A DNA stretch of 64,000 nucleotides, from positions 1 through 64,000 of the forward strand of contig JAEUUJ010000046.1 of assembly GCA_016786495.1 (NCBI GenBank). Reading direction: 5' to 3'. Under the pieces are notes generated by a model. The model made no database searches. It saw only the letters and a program-made list of their open reading frames with translations, and was not told the origin of the DNA. Within the stretch, counting starts at the first letter, position 1. Every line of letters begins with the position of its first letter. Of the stretch, positions 1-6,211 are shown piece after piece. The translations under genes were made by a program, and so were the position numbers. This stretch comes from Cyclobacteriaceae bacterium (GTDB lineage: Bacteria; Bacteroidota; Bacteroidia; Cytophagales; Cyclobacteriaceae).

Positions 1-330
1 TACATCACCAAAGAATGCAGTCGCGAAGAGATTGCCTTGGCTATCCGGTCCACCGCGCGCGGAGAGAAGTTCTTCTGTCACAAAATCCTGGATGTGATTT
101 TAACGCCCGATGCTGCGCCACAGCCTGCACTGCTTACCCACCGCGAGCTTGAGATTCTAGGGCTGCTGGCGAAGGGATATTCCACGCAACGCGCTGCAGA
201 CGAATTGAACCTGAGTCCGCACACCATTCATACCCACCGCAAGAGCATCATCAAAAAGCTATCTATCAAATCTCCAACCGAGTTTGTACTCCACGCCATC
301 GACTTTGGGTTGATTGTGATTAATCGCTAA
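1..330 (+). CDS. LuxR-family response regulator, C-terminal part (5' end outside window)
   Basis: The reading frame is open from the first base, so the gene begins upstream of the window. The first residues (YITKECSREEIALAIR) match the end of a receiver domain, where the usual GYxxK...EEL..AI pattern occurs. A LuxR/GerE-type helix-turn-helix follows: LTHRELEILGLLAKGYSTQR, then the recognition part SPHTIHTHRKSIIKKL. This is the normal output half of a NarL/FixJ-type regulator, which binds DNA after phosphorylation by a partner histidine kinase. The kinase and the phospho-acceptor Asp are not in the window, so the signal is unknown. The family call is firm; the specific role is not known. Confidence 0.88.
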   Translation, partial: YITKECSREEIALAIRSTARGEKFFCHKILDVILTPDAAPQPALLTHRELEILGLLAKGYSTQRAADELNLSPHTIHTHRKSIIKKLSIKSPTEFVLHAIDFGLIVINR

Positions 331-348
331 CGACTGTTCTTTTGAAAC

Positions 349-393
349 GTCATGCTGAGGTCTGAAGCACAGCGAAGGGCCGAAGCATCCCCC
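349..393 (+). repeat. Interspersed GTCATGCTGAG...GAAGCATCCCC repeat, copy 1
   Basis: The copy starts GTCATGCTGAGG and ends GGGCCGAAGCATCCCCC. It has the look of the non-coding GTCAT(G/T)CTGAG...GAAGMATC elements scattered between genes in many Bacteroidota (from general knowledge). A related copy lies in inverted orientation downstream of the GIY-YIG gene at 1079-1131. Confidence 0.6.
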
Positions 394-478
394 GTACAGT
401 AGAACAGTCTCTTTATCTATCGCCGCCCTCGCAATCGCCGGATACTCTGATGCATATACGTAACTCAGAACTTTCTTT

Positions 479-514
479 GTGACGCTTGAGACGTGTTAGG
501 GCCGAAGCATCCCC
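479..514 (+). repeat. Decayed second copy of the same repeat
   Basis: The shared 3' end GGGCCGAAGCATCCCC is intact, but the 5' half (GTGACGCTTGAG) has diverged from GTCATGCTGAG. It has the same orientation as copy 1. The sequences just after both copies are also alike (CGTACAGTAGAACAGTCT against TGTATGGTAAACAATCTT), suggesting a local duplication longer than the repeat core. Confidence 0.45.
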
Positions 515-562
515 TGTATGGTAAACAATCTTGTTTATAGGGAGATTCTCATCTTTTGAATT

Positions 563-581
563 CGCCCGCAAGCTTCGGGCG
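563..581. repeat. Short GC-rich palindrome CGCCCG-N7-CGGGCG
   Basis: Six-base arms CGCCCG (563-568) and CGGGCG (576-581) enclose CAAGCTT. No T-run follows, so it is unlikely to be an intrinsic terminator. Similar C/G-rich mini-palindromes occur inside the tRNA-like RNA (32173-32188) and in the helicase leader (59680-59694). Confidence 0.5.
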
Positions 582-738
582 GCTCTGACAGATTGCGGTA
601 TCGAGTGCAGTCTTTCCCTGTGGAGGATTTGAACATCTAGTTTACACTACTTTTTATTATTTAACTAAGCCATTGCGCGGGTGAAATATCCTAAAGCCCT
701 TTCAACAAATCTCAGCGCGCAGTCATTTATTTTTAGTT

Positions 739-1038
739 ATGGAACGCGGTGGTACGGTTTATATCATGACGAATAAATACCACACTGTATTTTACGTTGG
801 CGTAACTTCTGAACTTATTTATCGCGTGGTCCAGCATCGTGACAAGCTATATCCGAAAAGCTTTACCGCCAGATATAACGTCTCAAAGCTCGTATATTTT
901 GAGCACCACGACTCGATAGCAGGTGCTATTGCACGTGAAAAATTTCTGAAAGGAAAAAGACGCGCCTATAAAGTGAGTTTGATTGAGTCGATGAACCCGG
1001 AGTGGAACGACCTTGGCGATGACGTGTTGCAATGGTAG
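739..1038 (+). CDS. GIY-YIG nuclease superfamily protein (UPF0213-like)
   Basis: A 99-residue protein made up of one GIY-YIG domain. The first motif reads TVYIMTNK (about residues 6-13), the second FYVGVTSEL (18-26), followed by the expected Arg (R29) in IYRVVQH and the catalytic-type Glu (E67) in AREKFLKG. The C-terminal ESMNPEWNDL is typical of the small solitary GIY-YIG proteins of Bacteroidota. The domain cuts DNA by a single-metal mechanism in characterised relatives; the role of these stand-alone versions is unknown. The gene has no operon partner and lies between inverted copies of an interspersed repeat, which hints at a link between nuclease and repeat. The ATG at 739 is chosen because the domain starts directly after it. 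Confidence 0.88.
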   Translation: MERGGTVYIMTNKYHTVFYVGVTSELIYRVVQHRDKLYPKSFTARYNVSKLVYFEHHDSIAGAIAREKFLKGKRRAYKVSLIESMNPEWNDLGDDVLQW

Positions 1039-1078
1039 TGGTTCTGATCGAAGGGGACCCAATCACCTTCGTTGCTTC

Positions 1079-1131
1079 GAAGGGGAGATTCTTCGCTTCC
1101 CTCGCCTTCGCCGAGGAAGCTCAGAATGACG
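1079..1131 (-). repeat. Inverted copy of the GTCATTCTGAG...GAAGAATCTCC repeat
   Basis: Read on the minus strand, the copy starts GTCATTCTGAGC and ends AAGCGAAGAATCTCCCC. It belongs to the same family as the copy at 349-393 but points the opposite way, so the two face each other across the GIY-YIG gene. The middle (CTTCGCCGAGGAAG and neighbours) can form a hairpin. Just downstream, AATGACGGT occurs twice (about 1125 and 1155), suggesting a fragment of another copy. Confidence 0.6.
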
Positions 1132-1248
1132 GTGTAGAACTGACAGCCCCTCCGAATGACGGTATAAACCGACCTCCCCTCCAAAGGGTATGTTGCACCG
1201 GGCAAATTTCCGCTTCAACAGGTTATTGAAATCAGTTAACAGCACTTC

Positions 1249-1273
1249 TACCTTTGTTTAGAAAATTTCTAAA
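1249..1273 (+). promoter_or_regulatory. Promoter -7 box and adjoining palindrome of the haem operon
   Basis: TACCTTTG at 1249-1256 matches the Bacteroidota -7 consensus TAnnTTTG exactly, with a TTG 20 bases upstream (1226-1228). Directly after it lies a perfect 17-base palindrome, TTTAGAAA-A-TTTCTAAA (1257-1273), covering the expected transcription start. This is a good place for a repressor operator, and iron or haem control would make sense for this operon. It does not match the enterobacterial Fur box well; the binding protein is unknown. Confidence 0.6.
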
Positions 1274-1290
1274 TAAGATTAAGGATAGTT

Positions 1291-2136
1291 GTGAAAAGGA
1301 GCGTGGGTATTTTTCTGTTTGCGTTGACGGGATTGAACGCAGCATTCGCGCAGCAGCGCATCATCACTGCGGGCAGCGCCATCACCGAAACGGTTTGTGC
1401 ATTAGGCGATTGCGACAAGATCGTGGCTTCAGACAAAACAAGTCTTTATCCGGAATCCATTCAACGTCTCCCGTCTATCGGGTATCGCAACAGCATCAGT
1501 GCCGAAGGGATCATCAGCCTCAGGCCTACGTTAATTATTGCTGAGCAAGACTACGTAAAGGAAGAAGTACTTGCGCAGTTGTCGGCCTCCGGTATTAAAC
1601 TCCTCATCATCAACCGTACGTACACGATTGAAGAAACAAAGAAACTGATTACACAGATAGCCGCAGCATTGAATCGTCACGCTGAAGGCACCAAAGTCAT
1701 TGCACGGATTGATGCCGATCTGGCGGAAGCCAAAGTGTTGCTTAAAAAAGCGTCATCCACTCCGAAAGTATTGTGTGTGTACAATCGCGGTAGCGCGAAC
1801 GTGAGCCTCGCGGGGAAAGAAACATTCGGTGCGATTCTGTCATACACAGGTGCCCAACAGGTTTTTGGCGATGTTTCCGGATTCAAGCCGCTGAACGCCG
1901 AAGCATTGATCGCAGCCAATCCGGATTTCCTCGTGACAACTTCATCCGGATTCGAAAGTATCGGTGGTGCGGATGGTTTTCTGAAGCTTGCGGGTGTCTC
2001 GCAAACCCCAGCCGGCAAAAAACGACAAATCGTTGCGATCGACAGCTTGATGCTCACGAATTTTGGACCGCGCGTGGGCCAGGCCATTAAAGAATTAGTG
2101 ATGCTGCTTCATCCTGAACTCGCCACACGCAAATGA
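1291..2136 (+). CDS. hmuT: Haem ABC transporter, periplasmic haem-binding protein
   Basis: A 281-residue protein with a signal peptide of about 20 residues ending in NAAFAQ. It belongs to the cluster A (TroA/BtuF-like) binding-protein fold: N-terminal RIITAGSAITETVCALG, then the ISLRPTLII segment and the long linking helix seen in HmuT/ShuT proteins. In the family this protein takes haem in the periplasm and passes it to the HmuUV transporter. Translation starts at GTG (1291), the only start in front of the signal peptide. The stop overlaps the start of the permease gene (ATGA), so the two are translationally coupled. The assignment as haem rather than cobalamin carrier rests on the downstream hmuS-like gene and the HmuY/TonB pair. 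Confidence 0.88.
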   Translation: MKRSVGIFLFALTGLNAAFAQQRIITAGSAITETVCALGDCDKIVASDKTSLYPESIQRLPSIGYRNSISAEGIISLRPTLIIAEQDYVKEEVLAQLSASGIKLLIINRTYTIEETKKLITQIAAALNRHAEGTKVIARIDADLAEAKVLLKKASSTPKVLCVYNRGSANVSLAGKETFGAILSYTGAQQVFGDVSGFKPLNAEALIAANPDFLVTTSSGFESIGGADGFLKLAGVSQTPAGKKRQIVAIDSLMLTNFGPRVGQAIKELVMLLHPELATRK

Positions 2137-3200
2137 ATATCTCGCTGACGATGCGTGATACCCGCCAGGGTGTAATCATCACGGCACTTACTGTGCTTTT
2201 GGTGGTTACTGCACTTGTTTCACTTACCACGGGTGCCGTGTCTATTCCGGTGTCTGATGTCTTTGTAATTCTGCTTCGTAAAACCGGTCTGATCACCAAC
2301 GTCTCAGTCGACAGTACCCATGAACTTATATTAACCACGATTCGGTTGCCGCGCATTTTCATGACGCTCCCGGTAGGTGCTGCACTTGGCGTGAGCGGTG
2401 CTGCGTTGCAGGGTCTGTTTCGTAATCCGTTGGTGGAACCGGGTTTGATCGGGGTTTCAGGAGGTTCGGCAGCAGGAGTAGTGTTGATGATTGTTTTTGG
2501 TGGCGCGTTATTCGGTTCAACGGATACACTGTTCTATCATGCGCTGATTCCAGTGGTTGCTTTTGCAGGAGGGGCTCTCGCAACTTTCATTGTATTGGGA
2601 TTAGGCAAACAATCGGGCAAGACAAATATTGCCGTGCTTGTGCTGACAGGAGTCGCAGTAAACGCATTGGCGGGATCCATCATCGGCTTGTCAGTTTTTT
2701 ATGCCGATGAAAATCAGCTTCGCACATTCACCTTCTGGACCCTGGGCGACCTCGGTGGAGCTACAGCGGGCAAGCTTATCGTTGCCGCACCATTGCTGAT
2801 CGGGTCGGTGGCCGTTCTTCTCTTTCAGTCACGTGCACTCAACGCCATTGCCTTGGGCGAGGCGGAGGCTTACCACATGGGCGTGAATGTTGAACGCACC
2901 AAGCACATCATTGTGTTTTTCAGTGCGCTGGCGGTTGGCGTAAGTGTTTCCCTGGCAGGCATCATCGGTTTTATCGGGTTGGTGATTCCTCACCTCGTCC
3001 GCGTGCTTTTTCATTCCGATCACCGGCTGGTATTGCCTGCGTCTGTGCTGGGCGGAGCTTGGCTGTTACTGGTTGCGGATATCATTGCCCGTACATTGGT
3101 GGCCCCGGCTGAATTGCCCATTGGTGTCATGACAAGCCTTATTGGGGCACCTTTCTTTATTGCATTGCTGATGAAAGCCAAACTTAATAATCAGATTTGA
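2133..3200 (+). CDS. hmuU: Haem ABC transporter permease (FecCD family)
   Basis: A 355-residue integral membrane protein of the FecCD family, with the usual run of about ten hydrophobic segments. Family signatures visible are GAALQGLFRNPLVEPGLIG (about residues 85-103) and GFIGLVIPHLVR (about 278-290), the latter near the coupling helix that meets the ATPase. It forms the inner-membrane channel that takes haem from HmuT into the cytoplasm. Its start overlaps the hmuT stop by four bases, and its stop overlaps the ATG of the ATPase gene, so all three are cotranscribed and probably made in fixed ratio. Length is normal for the family. Confidence 0.9.
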   Translation: MNISLTMRDTRQGVIITALTVLLVVTALVSLTTGAVSIPVSDVFVILLRKTGLITNVSVDSTHELILTTIRLPRIFMTLPVGAALGVSGAALQGLFRNPLVEPGLIGVSGGSAAGVVLMIVFGGALFGSTDTLFYHALIPVVAFAGGALATFIVLGLGKQSGKTNIAVLVLTGVAVNALAGSIIGLSVFYADENQLRTFTFWTLGDLGGATAGKLIVAAPLLIGSVAVLLFQSRALNAIALGEAEAYHMGVNVERTKHIIVFFSALAVGVSVSLAGIIGFIGLVIPHLVRVLFHSDHRLVLPASVLGGAWLLLVADIIARTLVAPAELPIGVMTSLIGAPFFIALLMKAKLNNQI

Positions 3201-4030
3201 TGTACGAGGCTTCCAACATATCGTTCCGCGTACGCGACCGGGTTATCCTTGACGACATCAACCTGACGATTCAGCCGGGACAATTCACTGCCGTTGTCGG
3301 ACCTAACGGTGCGGGAAAGAGTACGTTGTTGAAGTCGCTGGCGTACGAGAACACGGATTTTAGTGGCGGGATAAAAATCAATGGAACATCAATCAGGTCG
3401 TATAGTCCAAAATCATTGTCGCTGGTTCGTGCAGTGCTTCCACAAAGTACAACCGTGCCGTTTGCGTTTAGCGCAGTGCAGATCGTTCAGCTTGGCCGCT
3501 ATGCACATCGTTCAACGGATTCCGCAAACCGGGCGATCGTAGCGGAAGTAATGGAACTGACGCAAACAACTTCTTTTAAAAATCAGGAGTACAGCACCTT
3601 GTCGGGCGGAGAAAAGCAACGGGTTCAAATGGCCCGTGTATTGGCGCAGGTTTGGGAGGAAACGGTTTACCCCAGGTACATTTTGCTGGACGAGCCTACC
3701 TCAAACATGGACATCGCGCAGCAACAGCAAATGTTCGCGCTCGCGAAAACCATCTGCGAACGAAACATCGGTGTGATGGCTATTGTGCACGATCTCAACC
3801 AGGCCGTTCAGTTTGCTGATCAGCTTTACTTCTTGCGTGATGGAAAAATCACAGCAGCGGGTGAAGCCAGACGCGTATTTACAAAATCAAACATTGAAGA
3901 AACTTTTTGTTGCCGGGTAAATGTCTATCACGATCCCTGCAATAATTGTCCGTATATCATCCCGGAACGCGCAGACGCAGTTCCGTCATTCAACAACAAC
4001 TTTTTGAACATTAAAACATCATCGTTATGA
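3200..4030 (+). CDS. hmuV: Haem ABC transporter ATP-binding protein
   Basis: A 276-residue ABC ATPase. Visible motifs are Walker A GPNGAGKST, signature LSGGEKQR, Walker B ILLDEPTS and the H-loop in IVHDLN. It powers haem import through the FecCD permease. I chose the ATG at 3200, overlapping the permease stop (TGATG), rather than the TTG one codon earlier. The C-terminal tail is odd: after the usual end it carries CC, then CNNC within about 15 residues, a Cys-rich patch not needed for ATPase function that could bind metal or haem. The stop overlaps the next start (ATGA). Confidence 0.9.
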   Translation: MYEASNISFRVRDRVILDDINLTIQPGQFTAVVGPNGAGKSTLLKSLAYENTDFSGGIKINGTSIRSYSPKSLSLVRAVLPQSTTVPFAFSAVQIVQLGRYAHRSTDSANRAIVAEVMELTQTTSFKNQEYSTLSGGEKQRVQMARVLAQVWEETVYPRYILLDEPTSNMDIAQQQQMFALAKTICERNIGVMAIVHDLNQAVQFADQLYFLRDGKITAAGEARRVFTKSNIEETFCCRVNVYHDPCNNCPYIIPERADAVPSFNNNFLNIKTSSL

Positions 4031-5097
4031 GTACAGTAGCCGAATCAACATCAACCCTCCGTGAAGCGTGGAAAACATTGCAGTCAGAAAAGCCGGGATT
4101 AAGAATCCGCGAGTGTGCGCAAGAACTTGGCGTGAGCGAAGCGGAACTACTGGCCACAACGGTGGGTGAGTATACCACACGACTGGAAGGAGACTGGACA
4201 CAACTGGTAAGCCGGTTGCCGGAGCTTGGTCGGGTGATGTCGCTTACGCGGAACGATGGCTGTGTGCTGGAACACAAGGGGCCGTTTCAAAAGATTGAGA
4301 TCATGGGTTCTGGCGCACGCGCGATGGCGACCGTTATTGGGCCTATTGAGCTGCGTGTATTTTTTGGCGGTTGGAAATTCGGCTTCGCGGTAAAGCAACA
4401 AACTCCCCGTGGTTTACAGCAAAGCATCCAGATTTTTGATCAGGCGGGAACGGCCGTGATGAAAGTGTTCCTGCAGGAAGAGCAGGGCAACAAAAAAGGC
4501 AGTAACCAGGAGGCATTCGACAAGCTTGTGGCGGATTTCACAGCGGTGGATCAGTCGAGCGTAATGAATGTAGAAACCATCAGCGAGCCGCCCACCAAAG
4601 CGATAGCAGAAGTAGATGCCCAGGCGCTCACATCCGATTGGGCGAACATGAAAGACACACACGATTTCTTTGGTATGCTGCGCAAGCATAACGTAAACCG
4701 GCTCGATGCGCTACACCTGGCGAAAGCGTATGCGTGGCAGATAAACAAAGATGCGTTAAAGACCGTCCTGGAGACTGCTGCGACTACTAAACTGCCGATT
4801 ATGATTTTTGCCGGTAACCGCGGCAACATCCAGATTCATCAGGGTAAAGTGCAAACAATCCGCGTGATGGATAACTGGCTGAATGTACTGGATCCTGATT
4901 TCAACATGCACTTACGGGAAGATATGATTGACACGCTTTGGGTTGTTAAAAAGCCAACGACCGATGGCGTGGTAACGAGCATTGAGGCGTTTGATTCCCG
5001 TAAGAACATGATTGCTCAGTTCTTCGGGTTGCGTAAGCCCGGTATTCCGGAGTTGCGCGACTGGGCGCTGTTGGTTGAGGGCCTGCAAAAGGTGTAG
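4027..5097 (+). CDS. hmuS: HmuS/HemS-type cytoplasmic haem-handling protein
   Basis: A 356-residue protein of the HemS/ChuS family, built from two related halves (about residues 20-170 and 200-350), each ending in a stretch such as GVEAFDSRKN or QSIQIFDQAG. The N-terminal helix LRIRECAQELGVSEAELLA is a family hallmark. Members bind imported haem in the cytoplasm and either store it, pass it on or break it down. Cytoplasmic location fits, as no signal peptide is present. It is the fourth gene of the operon, coupled to hmuV by a four-base overlap, and this context makes the transporter assignment secure. Whether it degrades haem cannot be read from sequence. Confidence 0.88.
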   Translation: MSTVAESTSTLREAWKTLQSEKPGLRIRECAQELGVSEAELLATTVGEYTTRLEGDWTQLVSRLPELGRVMSLTRNDGCVLEHKGPFQKIEIMGSGARAMATVIGPIELRVFFGGWKFGFAVKQQTPRGLQQSIQIFDQAGTAVMKVFLQEEQGNKKGSNQEAFDKLVADFTAVDQSSVMNVETISEPPTKAIAEVDAQALTSDWANMKDTHDFFGMLRKHNVNRLDALHLAKAYAWQINKDALKTVLETAATTKLPIMIFAGNRGNIQIHQGKVQTIRVMDNWLNVLDPDFNMHLREDMIDTLWVVKKPTTDGVVTSIEAFDSRKNMIAQFFGLRKPGIPELRDWALLVEGLQKV

Positions 5098-5136
5098 GCT
5101 GAAACCGTAAGCGGAACTTCCTGAGGTTTACGAAAA

Positions 5137-6018
5137 CTAATGCCCTGACTGCATCAAATACTTCTTCGGAGTAATCCCGAATTTCTTGCGAAACGCAGCG
5201 ATGTAATGACTCGGGTTTGTATATCCGATTTGTGTGGCAACTTCGTTCACTTTGTACTTGCCTGTATCAAGCTGAAGGCGTGAGTAATCAAGCTTGTGGT
5301 CGAGCAGATACCCAAATACCGTGTTGCCATAAATTTCTTTAAAGCCTACTTTTAACTGAAACTCATTCAAACCTGCAATGCGGGCAAGTTCTTTCAAGCC
5401 CGGAGGATTATCCATGTGTTTCAGGATATGTTCTTTCGCATGCTTGATCTTGCGAACGGTTTCTTCGTTGTTCAGAAAGGGGCAGCTTTCGGTATTGGCC
5501 TTCTTTTCTGAGAAGTATAAACTCAGGAGTTCAAAAATCTTTCCCTGGATGTAAAGCGCCCGGGCGTTTTCGCTCAATTGAATATTGAACAACTGGGTGA
5601 GCGTAATCATGAGGGGAGAAGGGATGTCACGCTCGTCATAAAACTTGTAATTCGCGTTCTCCGCCTTCAGGAAATGCAACGGTTCGTGTGTGAACAGTTT
5701 GTGCAAGCTCTCCAGTGGAATAAACAGAAATACCATTCGGGCTCCGGGCGACAGGCGAAGGGTGAACGGCAGGTCGCTTTCCGGATTGTACATGAAATAG
5801 TTGCGCTGTTTCTGGATTTCACGGGTATAATGCGGGCTGAATTCAAAACGCGCGCTTCCGTCAAGACAAAAATAGAAGTGAATGTTCTTCCGGTTGATCT
5901 CACTCGTTACCGCTTGCGTTTCATCCGACTCATTGTTCACAATAACCAGCTTCGTTCCGTTCTGATCGAAGATCACCTGCTCTAACCTTTCAAGGGTATT
6001 TTCAACTACCACGTTCAT
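5137..6018 (-). CDS. AraC-family transcriptional regulator (PchR-like)
   Basis: A 293-residue protein with an N-terminal ligand or partner-binding region and a C-terminal AraC double helix-turn-helix (about residues 190-290): ELARIAGLNEFQLKVGFKE and GYTNPSHYIAAFRKKFG. The organisation matches PchR/YbtA-type regulators, which often switch on siderophore or haem uptake when the ligand is present. It sits between the haem import operon and, divergently, the TonB receptor/HmuY pair, so it probably controls one or both. Its own promoter is likely at 6041-6048. No phosphorylation domain is present. Ligand identity is an inference from context only. Confidence 0.85.
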   Translation of the reverse strand: MNVVVENTLERLEQVIFDQNGTKLVIVNNESDETQAVTSEINRKNIHFYFCLDGSARFEFSPHYTREIQKQRNYFMYNPESDLPFTLRLSPGARMVFLFIPLESLHKLFTHEPLHFLKAENANYKFYDERDIPSPLMITLTQLFNIQLSENARALYIQGKIFELLSLYFSEKKANTESCPFLNNEETVRKIKHAKEHILKHMDNPPGLKELARIAGLNEFQLKVGFKEIYGNTVFGYLLDHKLDYSRLQLDTGKYKVNEVATQIGYTNPSHYIAAFRKKFGITPKKYLMQSGH

Positions 6019-6040
6019 ATGACTTCATGTTTACCTGATG

Positions 6041-6048
6041 CAAAAGTA
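6041..6048 (-). promoter_or_regulatory. -7 promoter box of the AraC-type gene
   Basis: On the minus strand the box reads TACTTTTG, an exact TAnnTTTG match, 23 bases upstream of the start codon at 6018. No clear -33 element is seen at the expected distance. Confidence 0.5.
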
Positions 6049-6058
6049 TCAAAAAAAT

Positions 6059-6159
6059 ACTTCTAAAATACCCATATTTTGAAGTTTTTAGGGGTAAAAT
6101 ACCTAAAAGTGTACTATTTGAAAGCACTGTTATTAATGATCCATGGTCGGGTATTTTTG
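6059..6159. promoter_or_regulatory. Operator-like array and TonB receptor promoter
   Basis: The divergent gap carries an imperfect inverted repeat (6059-6085; ACTTC/GAAGT outer arms, AAAATA/TATTTT inner arms), a second with perfect 7-base arms TTTTAGG/CCTAAAA (6086-6108), and a repeated unit TAAAATACC at 6064-6072 and 6095-6103, 31 bases apart (three helical turns). A reversed near-copy, GGTATTTTT (6150-6158), overlaps the exact -7 box TATTTTTG (6152-6159) of the receptor gene. Phased direct repeats upstream of a promoter are what an AraC-type activator would use. Confidence 0.5.
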
Positions 6160-6211
6160 AAATCAGGCGTGCTGTAATGTTGCATCGGTTTTAAGAGGCG
6201 AGTACGCTGCG

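Larger units (their letters stand above)
331..738. other. Repeat-rich intergenic region upstream of GIY-YIG gene
   Basis: This gap of about 400 bases holds no convincing gene. It contains one good copy and one decayed copy of an interspersed repeat beginning GTCATGCTGAGG and ending CGAAGCATCCCC (about 349-393 and 479-514). It also holds a short GC-rich palindrome at 563-581. No clear terminator for the upstream regulator was seen. The 3' part is A/T-rich and probably carries the promoter of the nuclease gene, but no good TAnnTTTG box was found. Confidence 0.6.

Noticed and set aside
739..1038. Homing endonuclease in an intron
   Set aside because: The gene is not inside another gene or a recognisable group I intron; it is a solitary short GIY-YIG protein.
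966..1245. Several short open frames on both strands around 966-1245
   Set aside because: They lie in or across the interspersed repeat and have low-complexity, repeat-like translations with no domain.
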